This document shows positions 18,705-27,814 of a DNA stretch of 64,000 nt, piece by piece (positions within the stretch are counted from its first letter, which is position 1; each line of letters begins with the position of its first letter). Source of the stretch: Streptococcus salivarius (GTDB taxonomy: Bacteria; Bacillota; Bacilli; Lactobacillales; Streptococcaceae); contig NZ_CP009913.1 of the NCBI RefSeq assembly GCF_000785515.1, positions 400,001 through 464,000 of the forward strand, read 5' to 3'. Position numbers and translations under genes: made by a program. The notes beneath the pieces are model-generated. The model was not told the origin of the DNA, did not search any database, and was given only the letters and a program-made list of their open reading frames with translations.

Positions 18705-18733
18705 TTGAGAAATCGCTATAAATATGATACACT
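18705..18733 (+). promoter_or_regulatory. Promoter of rny
   Basis: TTGAGA, 17-base spacer, TACACT, about 50 bases before the rny start. Confidence 0.55.
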
Positions 18734-18781
18734 AGAAGACGGTTTTCTTTAGGGAAACCTTAGAAAAGTTGAGGTAAAGAC

Positions 18782-20389
18782 ATGATAAACATGATAATTT
18801 TAGTTGTCTTTGCACTCATTGGTTTAGTCGTTGGATATTTAGCAATTTCTATTAAACTTAGCAAAGCTAAGGAACAAGCAGAAACTACCTTGCTAAAGGC
18901 AGAACAAGACGCTGTGAACCTTCGTAGTCAGGCAGAGCATGATGCAGATCATCTGCGTGTGACTGCTGAACGCGAGAGTAAGGCTCAACGTAAAGAGTTC
19001 TTGTTAGAAGCAAAAGAGGAAGCTAGAAAATATCGAGAAGATATTGAAAAAGAATTCAAATCTGAACGTCAAGAGCTTAAACAGATGGAAAATCGTTTGA
19101 CAGAACGTGCCACTAGCCTTGATCGTAAGGATGAAAATCTATCAAGTAAAGAACTTGCCCTCGAGAAGAAAGAGCAGAGTCTTGCTGACAAATCTAAACA
19201 TCTTAATGAGCGTGAAGAGAATGTGACTCAGTTGGAGGCTGAGAAGCAGGCTGAACTTGAACGTGTTGGTCAAATGACCATTGCAGAAGCGCGTGAGGTA
19301 ATCTTAACGGAGACTGAGAATAATCTGACTCATGAGATTGCAACACGTATCAAAGATGCAGAAGCACAGGTTAAAGATACTGTTGATAAGAAAGCCAAAA
19401 ACGTGTTGGCGCAAGCTATGCAACGCTTGGCTGGAGATTATGTTACTGAACAAACAGTAACTACTGTTCACCTTCCAGATGACAATATGAAAGGTCGTAT
19501 CATTGGACGTGAGGGGCGTAACATCCGTACGCTTGAAAGTCTAACAGGTATTGACGTTATTATTGACGATACTCCAGAAGTGGTTGTCCTTTCTGGTTTC
19601 GATCCCGTTCGTCGTGAAATTGCACGTATGACTCTCGAAGCCTTGATTAAGGATGGACGCATTCATCCAGCTCGTATTGAAGAGTTGGTTGAGAAGAGCC
19701 GTCAGGAAATGGATAACCGTATCCGTGAATATGGTGAAGAGGCAGCCTACGAAATTGGTGCTATGAATCTTCACCCTGACTTGATCAAGATTATGGGACG
19801 CTTGCAGTTCCGTACGTCGTATGGTCAAAACGTACTTCGTCACTCAGTTGAAGTTGGTAAACTAGCAGGTATCATGGCTGGTGAATTGGGTGAGAATGTT
19901 GCCCTCGCTCGTCGTGCTGGTTTCCTTCACGATATGGGGAAAGCCATTGACAAAGAAGTCGAAGGTAGCCACGTAGAGATTGGTGCTGAGTTTGCACGTA
20001 AGTACAAAGAACATCCAGTTGTGGTTAACGCTATCGCTAGCCATCATGGCGATGTAGAACCTGAGAGCGTCATTGCAGTTATTGTAGCTGCAGCAGATGC
20101 TTTGAGTTCGGCTCGTCCAGGAGCTCGTAATGAATCTGTTGAGAATTACGTCAAACGCCTTCGTGATTTGGAAGAAATTGCATCAAGCTTTGACGGTGTT
20201 CAAACAAGCTTCGCCCTTCAAGCTGGTCGTGAGATTCGTATCATGGTTCATCCAAACAAAATCTCAGATGATGAAGTTACAATCTTGTCTCACAAGGTAC
20301 GTGAACAAATTGAGAAGAATTTGGATTACCCAGGAAATATCAAGGTTACAGTCATTCGTGAATTCCGTGCGGTTGACTATGCCAAATAA
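18782..20389 (+). CDS. rny: Ribonuclease Y
   Basis: Membrane-anchored endoribonuclease that starts mRNA decay. 535 residues: an N-terminal membrane segment (about 3-22), a long charged coiled coil (about 28-200), a KH RNA-binding domain with [15 protein letters not shown] at about 239-253, and an HD metal domain with [14 protein letters not shown] at about 377-390 and IASHHGD further on. An in-frame second Met at position 4 is an alternative start. A stem-loop with T run follows. Confidence 0.95.
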   Translation: MINMIILVVFALIGLVVGYLAISIKLSKAKEQAETTLLKAEQDAVNLRSQAEHDADHLRVTAERESKAQRKEFLLEAKEEARKYREDIEKEFKSERQELKQMENRLTERATSLDRKDENLSSKELALEKKEQSLADKSKHLNEREENVTQLEAEKQAELERVGQMTIAEAREVILTETENNLTHEIATRIKDAEAQVKDTVDKKAKNVLAQAMQRLAGDYVTEQTVTTVHLPDDNMKGRIIGREGRNIRTLESLTGIDVIIDDTPEVVVLSGFDPVRREIARMTLEALIKDGRIHPARIEELVEKSRQEMDNRIREYGEEAAYEIGAMNLHPDLIKIMGRLQFRTSYGQNVLRHSVEVGKLAGIMAGELGENVALARRAGFLHDMGKAIDKEVEGSHVEIGAEFARKYKEHPVVVNAIASHHGDVEPESVIAVIVAAADALSSARPGARNESVENYVKRLRDLEEIASSFDGVQTSFALQAGREIRIMVHPNKISDDEVTILSHKVREQIEKNLDYPGNIKVTVIREFRAVDYAK

Positions 20390-20394
20390 GATAA

Positions 20395-20416
20395 GAGAGC
20401 CGCAAGGCTTTTTTAT
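20395..20416 (+). terminator. Terminator of rny
   Basis: Short stem GAGCC/GGCTT with a GCAA tetraloop and six T, just after the stop codon. Confidence 0.65.
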
Positions 20417-20541
20417 TTTGCACTTATACTGAAAGGTTGTATTCTTTTTGAAAATGTAAGAACTTTCTTATCAAATTGCGTCATTTTGGTAGATTAGTGT
20501 TTTGTAATGAAATATTTTGATTTTTTTTTGACTGTTTTTAG

Positions 20542-20569
20542 TTGACAGTTATTAAAAATTGAGTATAAT
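20542..20569 (+). promoter_or_regulatory. Promoter of the fru operon
   Basis: Consensus -35 TTGACA, 16-base spacer, consensus TATAAT. A second TTGACT lies 13 bases upstream. Confidence 0.8.
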
Positions 20570-20572
20570 AGA

Positions 20573-20592
20573 TTCTGTAAACGATTACAGAA
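20573..20592 (+). promoter_or_regulatory. cre site / fru operator
   Basis: TTCTGTAAACGATTACAGAA, 8-bp perfect arms. Its core TGTAAACGATTACA fits the CcpA consensus TGWNANCGNTNWCA exactly. It starts four bases after the -10 and ends on the fruR ribosome-binding site, so binding would block transcription. FruR could use the same palindrome. Confidence 0.75.
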
Positions 20593-20601
20593 GGAGAGAT
20601 T

Positions 20602-21348
20602 ATGCTAAAGTCTGAACGTAAGCAGATTATCTTGTCTCAGTTGAAACAAGATGGTTTTGTCACTTTGGAAAACCTAACTGTTTTGTTAAGTGATACTTCC
20701 GAGTCGACGATTCGTCGTGACTTGGACGAGTTAGCGGCAGATGGCCAACTTAAGCGTGTTCATGGTGGTGCTGAAAGCATTCATGGTCTAAAGGAAGAAA
20801 TTGCCAATAGTCAAAAAGCTATTAGAAACGTTAAAGAAAAGGCTCAGTTAGCTGGTTATGCTGCCGATTTGATTAAGGAAGGTGATGTCGTCTTTCTTGA
20901 GGCTAGTACAACAAATGAACTTTTGATTCCACATTTGGCCAATCGTCAGGTAACGGTTGTGACTAATTCTATCCATCATGCGGTTAAGCTGGTAGATCTT
21001 GGTGTTAGCACTAGGATTGTTGGAGGAAAGGTTAAACATTCAACGGATGCCTCTATTGGAAGTACTGCTCAAGAGCAAATCAGACAGCTGAATTTTGATT
21101 GTGCTTTCATTGGTGCTAATGGCGTTGATGCTCATTATTTCACCACACCAGACATGGAAGAGGCAGTTATCAAACGGACGGTTATAGCCAATGCGCAAAA
21201 AGCCTACGTTCTAGCTGATGCCTCTAAACTTGGTCAGATTACCTATGCTAAGGTAGCCGAGGTCGAGAAAGTAACCATAATTACAAACGCTTCGGAAGAA
21301 GAGCTCCTACAAGAATTAAAAGAGAAAACGAGGGTTATTGAAGTATGA
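20602..21348 (+). CDS. fruR: DeoR-family regulator of fructose utilisation
   Basis: 248 residues: an N-terminal DeoR helix-turn-helix (about 1-57, with LSDTSESTIRRDLDELAADG and the signature RVHGGAE) and a C-terminal sugar-phosphate sensor domain related to phosphosugar isomerases (about 75-230, with EASTTNELLIPHL). First gene of fruR-fruK-fruA; its last four bases overlap fruK. It is expected to respond to fructose 1-phosphate and to be under catabolite repression through the adjoining cre. Confidence 0.92.
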   Translation: MLKSERKQIILSQLKQDGFVTLENLTVLLSDTSESTIRRDLDELAADGQLKRVHGGAESIHGLKEEIANSQKAIRNVKEKAQLAGYAADLIKEGDVVFLEASTTNELLIPHLANRQVTVVTNSIHHAVKLVDLGVSTRIVGGKVKHSTDASIGSTAQEQIRQLNFDCAFIGANGVDAHYFTTPDMEEAVIKRTVIANAQKAYVLADASKLGQITYAKVAEVEKVTIITNASEEELLQELKEKTRVIEV

Positions 21349-22256
21349 TTTATACTGTAACGCTGAATCCATCAATCGACTTCATTGTGCGTATCGATAA
21401 AGTAGAGATTGGTGAAGTTAACCGTATGGAGAGTGATGATAAGTTCGCTGGCGGTAAGGGTATTAATGTTAGTCGTATATTGCAACGTTTAGGTGTTGAT
21501 AATACTGCAACGGGCTTCATCGGTGGTTTTACAGGACGTTTTGTGACAGATAGTTTGGATGCAGAGGGCATTAAAACCAAGTTTGTAGCAGTGGATCAAG
21601 ACACACGTATTAATGTTAAAATCAAGGCTGACCAAGAAACTGAAATTAACGGTGCAGGACCTGTCATTAATGAGTATCAATTGGCTGAATTGGAAGCAGT
21701 TCTTTCAAGTGTAAGTGCCGATGATGTAGTTGTTTTTGCTGGATCAGCACCAAGCAATCTTGGAAATAAGGTCTATAACAAATTGATTCCACTAGTGCGT
21801 GAAACGGGTGCACAGGTTGTCTGTGACTTTGAAGGACAAACCTTGCTTGATTCCTTGGCTTACCAACCACTCTTGGTTAAACCAAATAACCATGAGTTAG
21901 AAGCTATTTTCAATGTCAAACTTAATGGTTTGGCTGATGTTGAAAAATATGCGCGTGAAATCCTTGCTAAGGGGGCACAGAACGTTATCATCTCAATGGC
22001 AGGTGATGGAGCTCTGCTGGTCACACCAGAGGCTGCTTATTTTGCCAAGCCAATCAAGGGAACAGTTAAAAACTCTGTTGGTGCGGGTGACTCGATGGTT
22101 GCTGGTTTCACTGGTGAGTTTGTTAAATCTGGTGATCCGATTGAGGCTCTCAAGTGGGGAGTAGCGTGTGGAACATCTACAGCTTTCTCAGATGACTTAG
22201 CGACAATTGAATTTATTAAAGAAACATACAATAAAGTAGAGGTAGAAAAACTATGA
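21345..22256 (+). CDS. fruK: 1-phosphofructokinase
   Basis: Converts fructose 1-phosphate, delivered by FruA, to fructose 1,6-bisphosphate. 303 residues of the PfkB ribokinase family: TLNPSIDF at the N terminus, substrate motif GGKGINVSRILQRLG at about 36-50, and the C-terminal GAGDSMVAGFTGEF with the catalytic Asp at about 250. Both ends overlap neighbours by four bases (ATGA), giving tight translational coupling. An upstream-only tagatose-6-phosphate role is less likely given the fruA neighbour. Confidence 0.94.
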   Translation: MIYTVTLNPSIDFIVRIDKVEIGEVNRMESDDKFAGGKGINVSRILQRLGVDNTATGFIGGFTGRFVTDSLDAEGIKTKFVAVDQDTRINVKIKADQETEINGAGPVINEYQLAELEAVLSSVSADDVVVFAGSAPSNLGNKVYNKLIPLVRETGAQVVCDFEGQTLLDSLAYQPLLVKPNNHELEAIFNVKLNGLADVEKYAREILAKGAQNVIISMAGDGALLVTPEAAYFAKPIKGTVKNSVGAGDSMVAGFTGEFVKSGDPIEALKWGVACGTSTAFSDDLATIEFIKETYNKVEVEKL

Positions 22257-24229
22257 AAATTCAGGATTTACTGAACAAAAAAGTAATGTTGCTTGACCTT
22301 CAAGCAACTACAAAAGAAGCTGCTATCGATGAAATGATTAACAGCTTGGTTGACAATGGTGTTGTGACTGACTTTGATGTTTTCAAAGCAGGTATTATGG
22401 CTCGTGAAGCACAAACATCAACTGGTTTGGGTGATGGAATCGCTATGCCACACAGCAAAAATGCTGCAGTAAAAGAAGCAACAGTACTTTTTGCTAAATC
22501 TAATAAAGGTGTAGATTACGAATCACTTGATGGTCAACCTACAGACCTCTTCTTTATGATTGCTGCTCCAGAGGGAGCAAATGACACTCACTTGGCAGCC
22601 CTCGCTGAGTTGTCAAAATACCTTATGCAAGATGGTTTTGCAGATCGTTTGCGTAAGGTGACTTCTCCAGATGAAGTGATTGCTGCTTTCAATACGGGTG
22701 AAGAAGAAGCACAAGCTGAGGAAGCTAAGAAAGCACAAGCTGTTAAAGAAGCAGCTTCAAGCGATAAACCACTTATCGTAGCCGTAACAGCTTGTACAAC
22801 TGGTATTGCTCACACTTACATGGCTGAAGAATCACTAATTAAAACAGGTGAAGAAATGGGAGTCAATGTTCGTGTTGAAACTAACGGTGCTTCAGGTGTC
22901 GGAACACCTTTGACTGCTGAAGAAATCAGTAAGGCTGTAGGTGTTATCGTAGCAGCAGACAAGGCAGTTGAAACAGCACGTTTTGATGGTAAAAAATTAC
23001 TTTCTAAACCAGTCGCTGCAGGTATTCGTCAACCTCAAGAATTAATCCAAAACATCTTGGATGGAAAAGCTGAAGTCTTCCACGCTGAAAATGCTGGAGC
23101 TGCTCAAGAATCAAGTGAGAAATTGAGCCTCGGTGGTGCCTTCTATAAACACCTGATGAGTGGGGTATCACAAATGCTTCCATTCGTTATCGGTGGTGGT
23201 ATCATGATTGCGCTTGCCTTCTTGCTTGACCAAATCATGGGTGTTCCTAAAGATCAATTGTCACAACTTGGTTCTTACCATGAAATTGCTGCTCAATTCA
23301 AGGCAATTGGTGGCGCTGCCTTTGGCTTCATGCTTCCAGTACTTGCAGGTTACATTGCTTACTCTATCGCCGAAAAACCAGGTTTGGTGTCAGGTTTCGT
23401 AGCTGGTGCTATTGCTTCAAGTGGTGCAGCCTTTGGTGGTGTTCCATTTGCTTCAGGTGGTAAAGCAACCCTTGCCCTTGCTGGCGTATCTTCAGGTTTC
23501 CTTGGAGCTCTTGTTGGTGGTTTCCTTGCAGGTGGTGTTATCCTTGTTCTTCGTAAACTCTTGGCAGGTATTCCACGTGCCCTTGAAGGAATCCGTTCTA
23601 TCTTGCTCTTGCCACTTCTTGGTGTATTTGCTACTGGTTTCTTGATGTTGGCAGTAAATATCCCAATGGCAGCAATTAATACTGGTCTTAATAACTTCTT
23701 GTCAAGCTTGTCAGGAAGCTCAGCCGTACTACTTGGTCTCCTTGTTGGTGGTATGATGGCAGTGGATATGGGTGGACCAGTCAACAAAGCAGCTTATGTC
23801 TTTGGTACAGGTACTCTCGCAGCAACAGTAACTTCAGGTGGTTCAGTTGTTATGGCAGCAGTTATGGCGGCTGGTATGGTTCCTCCGTTGGCAGTATTTG
23901 TAGCAACACTCTTGTTTAAAGATAAATTTACTGAAGAAGAACGCAACTCTGGTTTGACAAACATCGTTATGGGACTCTCATTCATCACTGAAGGTGCGAT
24001 CCCATTTGGTGCAGCTGACCCAGCACGCGCTATCCCAAGCTTTATCGTCGGTTCAGCTCTTACAGGTGCTCTCGTAGGTATGGCAGGAATCAAATTGATG
24101 GCACCACACGGAGGTATCTTCGTTATTGCCCTCACTTCAAATGCCCTTCTCTACCTTCTCTTCATCTTGATTGGTGCTGTGGTATCAGGTATCCTTTTCG
24201 GATTCCTCCGCAAACCACTTGATAAATAA
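22253..24229 (+). CDS. fruA: PTS fructose transporter, EIIABC
   Basis: Imports and phosphorylates fructose at carbon 1. 658 residues in order: EIIA (about 1-150, phospho-His67 in GIAMPHSKN), a charged Ala/Glu/Lys linker (about 150-170), EIIB (about 173-270, phospho-Cys181 in VTACTTGIAHTYMA), and EIIC (about 290-655) with eight or more membrane spans. Full length for a fused fructose permease. It overlaps fruK by four bases and ends the operon. Confidence 0.95.
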   Translation: MKIQDLLNKKVMLLDLQATTKEAAIDEMINSLVDNGVVTDFDVFKAGIMAREAQTSTGLGDGIAMPHSKNAAVKEATVLFAKSNKGVDYESLDGQPTDLFFMIAAPEGANDTHLAALAELSKYLMQDGFADRLRKVTSPDEVIAAFNTGEEEAQAEEAKKAQAVKEAASSDKPLIVAVTACTTGIAHTYMAEESLIKTGEEMGVNVRVETNGASGVGTPLTAEEISKAVGVIVAADKAVETARFDGKKLLSKPVAAGIRQPQELIQNILDGKAEVFHAENAGAAQESSEKLSLGGAFYKHLMSGVSQMLPFVIGGGIMIALAFLLDQIMGVPKDQLSQLGSYHEIAAQFKAIGGAAFGFMLPVLAGYIAYSIAEKPGLVSGFVAGAIASSGAAFGGVPFASGGKATLALAGVSSGFLGALVGGFLAGGVILVLRKLLAGIPRALEGIRSILLLPLLGVFATGFLMLAVNIPMAAINTGLNNFLSSLSGSSAVLLGLLVGGMMAVDMGGPVNKAAYVFGTGTLAATVTSGGSVVMAAVMAAGMVPPLAVFVATLLFKDKFTEEERNSGLTNIVMGLSFITEGAIPFGAADPARAIPSFIVGSALTGALVGMAGIKLMAPHGGIFVIALTSNALLYLLFILIGAVVSGILFGFLRKPLDK

Positions 24230-24239
24230 GATATGATTA

Positions 24240-24271
24240 AACAATCTCGTTGAGTTCGGGGTTGTTTTTTT
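24240..24271 (+). terminator. Terminator of the fru operon
   Basis: 10-bp stem AACAATCTCG/CGGGGTTGTT with two G-T wobble pairs, a seven-base loop and a T run. Confidence 0.75.
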
Positions 24272-24287
24272 GTGTCGTAGCAGATTT

Positions 24288-24316
24288 TTGTCAGGGTACC
24301 TATTTTATGATAAAGT
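24288..24316 (+). promoter_or_regulatory. Candidate promoter of gor
   Basis: TTGTCA, 17-base spacer, TAAAGT, about 60 bases before the gor start. Confidence 0.5.
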
Positions 24317-24378
24317 ATAGGCAGAAATGGCTTATCTAGTAGCTAATACGCTGTATAAAGAAACATAAGAGGTAAAAT

Positions 24379-25731
24379 ATGGTAAAAGAATACGATTATA
24401 TTGTCATTGGTGGTGGTTCTGGTGGTATTGCTAGTGCCAATCGTGCTGCCATGCATGGTGCTAAGGTTATTCTCTTTGAAGGAAAAGAGGTCGGTGGTAC
24501 CTGTGTCAATGTAGGTTGTGTGCCTAAAAAGGTCATGTGGTATGGTGCTCAGGTTGCTGAAACCCTTCACCGTTATGCAGGCGAGTATGGTTTTGATGTG
24601 ACGGTTAATAAGTTTGATTTTGCAAGGCTTAAGGACAATCGTCAGGCTTATATCGACCGTATCCATGGCTCTTATGAGCGTGGTTTTGATAGCAATGGCG
24701 TTGAACGTGTCTACGAGTATGCAAGATTTGTTGATCCTCATACGGTTGAAGTAGCGGGGGAGCTTTATACAGCACCCCATATCCTTATTGCAACAGGTGG
24801 TCATGCTCTTTATCCAAATATTCCAGGTAGTGAATATGGGATTACTTCAGATGGTTTCTTTGAGTTAGATGAAGTACCAAAACGTACAGCTGTTATTGGT
24901 GCTGGCTACATCGCCGTTGAGGTTGCTGGTGTTCTCAATGCTCTTGGTAGTGACACGCATCTCTTTGTTCGTAAGGATCGCCCATTACGTACCTTTGACA
25001 AGGATATTATCGATGTCTTAGTCGATGAGATGGCTAAATCAGGTCCGACCCTTCACACGCATGCTAATGAGACAGAGGTAGTGAAGAATGCAGATGATTC
25101 CTTGACCATTAGTTTTGATAATGGAGAAACGATTACAGTTGATTGCTTAATCTGGGCTATTGGACGCGCAGCCAACACTTCTGGTTTTGGTCTTGAAAAG
25201 ACAGGTGTTAAATTGACTGAAAAAGGAACAATCTATTCAGATGAGTTTGAAAATACATCTGTTCCTGGAATCTATGCCCTTGGTGATGTGACTGGTAAAC
25301 TTGATTTGACACCAGTTGCAGTCAAGGCTGGACGTCAATTGTCAGAGCGACTCTTCAACAATAAAGCTGATGCTAAGCTTGATTACACTGATGTAGCCAC
25401 CGTGGTCTTTAGCCATCCAGTTATTGGTTCTGTTGGCTTGACTGAAGAAAAAGCAATCGCTAAGTATGGTGCGGAGAATATTAAGGTTTATAAATCTAGT
25501 TTCACACCAATGTATACGGCCCTTGGAGAGAATCGTCAGCCTTCAACCATGAAATTAGTAACGCTTGGTGACGATGAAAAAATCATTGGTCTTCACGGTA
25601 TTGGCTATGGTGTTGATGAGATGATTCAAGGTTTCTCTGTGGCTATTAAGATGGGAGCAACTAAGGCTGATTTTGATAATACAGTTGCCATTCATCCAAC
25701 AGGTTCAGAAGAATTTGTAACGATGCGATAG
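24379..25731 (+). CDS. gor: Glutathione-disulfide reductase
   Basis: NADPH-dependent FAD flavoenzyme that keeps glutathione reduced. 450 residues: FAD-binding GGGSGG at about 11-16, redox-active Cys42 and Cys47 in [20 protein letters not shown](P)-binding [13 protein letters not shown] at about 174-186, and the C-terminal dimer domain with active-site His in [15 protein letters not shown] precedes the ATG. The last 14 codons and the following terminator are duplicated downstream as a non-coding remnant. Confidence 0.93.
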   Translation: MVKEYDYIVIGGGSGGIASANRAAMHGAKVILFEGKEVGGTCVNVGCVPKKVMWYGAQVAETLHRYAGEYGFDVTVNKFDFARLKDNRQAYIDRIHGSYERGFDSNGVERVYEYARFVDPHTVEVAGELYTAPHILIATGGHALYPNIPGSEYGITSDGFFELDEVPKRTAVIGAGYIAVEVAGVLNALGSDTHLFVRKDRPLRTFDKDIIDVLVDEMAKSGPTLHTHANETEVVKNADDSLTISFDNGETITVDCLIWAIGRAANTSGFGLEKTGVKLTEKGTIYSDEFENTSVPGIYALGDVTGKLDLTPVAVKAGRQLSERLFNNKADAKLDYTDVATVVFSHPVIGSVGLTEEKAIAKYGAENIKVYKSSFTPMYTALGENRQPSTMKLVTLGDDEKIIGLHGIGYGVDEMIQGFSVAIKMGATKADFDNTVAIHPTGSEEFVTMR

Positions 25732-25776
25732 AAAAGTGAAGTCTGTTAACTGAGAGTTTCAGACTTTTCTTTGTGT
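25688..25776 (+). repeat. Tandem repeat, copy 1: gor 3' end plus terminator
   Basis: 89 bp covering the last 14 codons of gor, its stop, and a terminator-like hairpin (AAGTCTG/CAGACTT). It matches copy 2, 109 bp downstream, at 82 of 89 positions. Confidence 0.9.
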
Positions 25777-25796
25777 CTGAATGGCTTCAATTGAAA

Positions 25797-25885
25797 CCAT
25801 TCACTCAACGGGTTCAGAAGAATTTGTGACGATGCGGTAGAAAAGTGAAGGCTGTTAACCGAGAGTTTCAGACTTTTCTTTGTGT
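25797..25885 (+). repeat. Tandem repeat, copy 2: decayed gor tail plus hairpin
   Basis: 89 bp with seven differences from copy 1. It encodes the same C-terminal residues but has no start codon or open gene in front, so it is a remnant. The hairpin arm is changed (AAGGCTG), which weakens the stem. Confidence 0.9.
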
Positions 25886-25927
25886 TCAAATAGCAGCTTA
25901 CACTTTGTGTAAAATTATAGATTGTCT

Positions 25928-25961
25928 AAATAAAATAAGGCCTTCAGGCCTTATTTTATTT
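25928..25961. terminator. Bidirectional terminator before folC
   Basis: 15-bp perfect stem AAATAAAATAAGGCC/GGCCTTATTTTATTT with a four-base loop. It overlaps the folC stop codon and separates it from convergent gor. Confidence 0.9.
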
Positions 25962-27200
25962 AATTAAGTAGTTTCTTACTGCTGATATAAAGTAAAGAGA
26001 TCCAGTGACAACAAATAAGTCCTCAGAATCTGATGATTCAGCTTGTGCTAGCCAGTCTCTATAGTCGGCAACACGTTTGAAGTCTTGAGGATAGTCATCC
26101 AAGGGCAGTGCCTCAAAAAAGTCAAAGCTGGTTACCGTTATATCATAATCTTTCAATTCCTCTAGTAAGTCTGCCAAAGGCTTTCGTCTAAGTCCTGCAA
26201 AGAGGATATGTACCCTACGATTAGCGAAGTTATCTTTTAGTACCTGTTTTAAGCTGGCAATTCCTTGAGGGTTATGAGCGCCGTCTAGGTATATATTGTT
26301 CCCTATCCACTCACTGCGACCAGGCCAATGCGTCTCTTCAATCCCCTCTTGGATGCTCTTATCGGTAATCTTAGGAAATGTTTGAGCTAGGAGATAGGCA
26401 GCAGTGACAGCTAGCCCAGCATTGTTTTCTTGATGCTGTCCTAACATTGGAAGTTTAAGACTTGGACTTTCCCAATGGTCATAAGAAATCTGGATCGTTT
26501 GATTGTCTTTCGGAAGCAGCTGGATTTCCTTATCAATGACGGCTAAAGGAGCTTGTAGGTCATGTGATTTTTGGTTGAAGAAATGTTCAACTTCTGTAGA
26601 GACACGACCAAGTAAGATAGGTGTGTTTTCTCGCATGACGCCTGCTTTATGATTGGCAATGTCCAAAAGGCTATTGCCCAAGGTTTCAGTGTGATCAAAG
26701 CCAATTGAAGTACAGATGACAAGCTCTGGCGAAAGAACATTGGTCGAATCAAGTCGTCCACCAATTCCAGCTTCAATGATAGCCATATCAACCTGTTTAA
26801 GGTCGAAGTAGAGGAACATGAGTAAGGTGACCAATTCAAATTCCGTTGGTCTGCCAAAATTAGTGTGCTCTTCTAAATCACTGAGGATAACCTGGGCTTT
26901 CGCGACAAGGCTAATCAAATCCTTATCAGGAATTTCTGTGCCGTTAATACTAATACGTTCGTTGAAGCGAGTGATATAAGGGGAGGTGAAAGTCCCGACC
27001 TGATAGCCCGACTTTGTTAGGATATTTTGTAGGTAGCTAGTTGTTGATCCCTTACCATTGGTCCCGACAATATGTACCGTTGGATAGTGAGACTGAGGCT
27101 CTCCAGCTTGTCTCAAGAGCCAACGCATACGTTCGAGTTGAGGGCGACGGCCATTGCCCTTGAAAGAATGGATAAAATTTAGAGTTTCTGTATAGTTCAT
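25956..27200 (-). CDS. folC: Folylpolyglutamate synthase / dihydrofolate synthase
   Basis: Adds glutamate to folates, and in many bacteria also makes dihydrofolate from dihydropteroate. 414 residues, Mur-ligase family: P-loop HIVGTNGKGSTTSYL at about 43-57, EAGIGGRLDSTNV at about 142-154 and YLDGAHNPQG at about 308-317. The frame begins with ATG, but no strong ribosome-binding site precedes it. It has the gene for a small membrane protein upstream, separated by a terminator. Whether it is bifunctional cannot be read from sequence. Confidence 0.93.
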   Translation of the reverse strand: MNYTETLNFIHSFKGNGRRPQLERMRWLLRQAGEPQSHYPTVHIVGTNGKGSTTSYLQNILTKSGYQVGTFTSPYITRFNERISINGTEIPDKDLISLVAKAQVILSDLEEHTNFGRPTEFELVTLLMFLYFDLKQVDMAIIEAGIGGRLDSTNVLSPELVICTSIGFDHTETLGNSLLDIANHKAGVMRENTPILLGRVSTEVEHFFNQKSHDLQAPLAVIDKEIQLLPKDNQTIQISYDHWESPSLKLPMLGQHQENNAGLAVTAAYLLAQTFPKITDKSIQEGIEETHWPGRSEWIGNNIYLDGAHNPQGIASLKQVLKDNFANRRVHILFAGLRRKPLADLLEELKDYDITVTSFDFFEALPLDDYPQDFKRVADYRDWLAQAESSDSEDLFVVTGSLYFISAVRNYLIK

Positions 27201-27208
27201 AGGATTAT

Positions 27209-27238
27209 AGAAAAAAGGCAGGGTTTCCTAGCCTTTTA
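27209..27238 (-). terminator. Terminator between the small membrane protein gene and folC
   Basis: Minus strand: AAAAGGC/GCCTTTT stem followed by T-rich sequence, 7 to 36 bases after the stop codon of the upstream gene and just in front of the folC start. Confidence 0.7.
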
Positions 27239-27244
27239 CATGTC

Positions 27245-27706
27245 TTAGTTAGAAGCGGCGTCATCAGTTGTTGCGCCACCAGTAGTCGCATTGCCAGATG
27301 TTGTGTCTGCAGTAGCTGCTGATGAAGAGGTAGTCGTATTGCCACCCGTTGTTGTATCTGCAGATGACGAATAGGTGTGAGTTCCTGCTTGACTACTTGT
27401 TTCTGTTTCTGAATTAGTCGCATTGCCATAACTAGATGAGGCAGCACTTGATTCTTGAGTCTTATTATTGCCTTCTTTGATGACTACAGTTGATTGATTG
27501 GCTGATGAATCAGAAGTGTCCTTATTTTTAGAGGCTGTGAAATTCATGATAGTAATTGAAGCCACGATGATTGACAAAATTGTCCCGACGGCAGTAAGGA
27601 CTTTTTGGAAGGCAGTGAAGCCTTTTGTAACGTGTTCAGTCACCTTTGGGGCAGATTTTTTTTCTTCTTTTGATGAATGATTACGGCGTGAGTAATTTTC
27701 AGACAT
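27245..27706 (-). CDS. Single-span membrane protein with Ser/Thr-rich tail
   Basis: 153 residues: a basic, charged N-terminal part (1-34, with SSKEEKKSAPK), one hydrophobic segment (about 36-57, KVLTAVGTILSIIVASITIM), and a long low-complexity tail rich in Ser, Thr, Ala, Gly and Asn (60-153). The positive charges before the segment predict the tail outside the cell. There is no LPXTG motif or signal-peptidase site. It resembles streptococcal proteins of unknown function (possibly DUF6556; uncertain). A TATAAT box and AAGGAGAG ribosome site precede the ATG. The tail could be a glycosylated spacer, which is a guess. Confidence 0.75.
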   Translation of the reverse strand: MSENYSRRNHSSKEEKKSAPKVTEHVTKGFTAFQKVLTAVGTILSIIVASITIMNFTASKNKDTSDSSANQSTVVIKEGNNKTQESSAASSSYGNATNSETETSSQAGTHTYSSSADTTTGGNTTTSSSAATADTTSGNATTGGATTDDAASN

Positions 27707-27776
27707 GATGCTCTCCTTAAAAATATTTTGTACTTTCTATTATATGATTTTCTCGCAAAAATTGCTAAAAAAATTA

Positions 27777-27785
27777 TGCTATAAT
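27777..27785 (+). promoter_or_regulatory. Extended -10 of the cysteine desulfurase gene
   Basis: TGCTATAAT, 29 bases before the start codon. No clear -35. Confidence 0.55.
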
Positions 27786-27814
27786 AAATAGTAAATAAAA
27801 ATCGAGGAAAAATC

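Noticed and set aside
27205..27447. 80-codon minus-strand frame over the Ser/Thr-rich gene
   Set aside because: It is a frame-shifted reading of the repetitive tail; the 153-codon frame has the promoter, ribosome site and membrane span.
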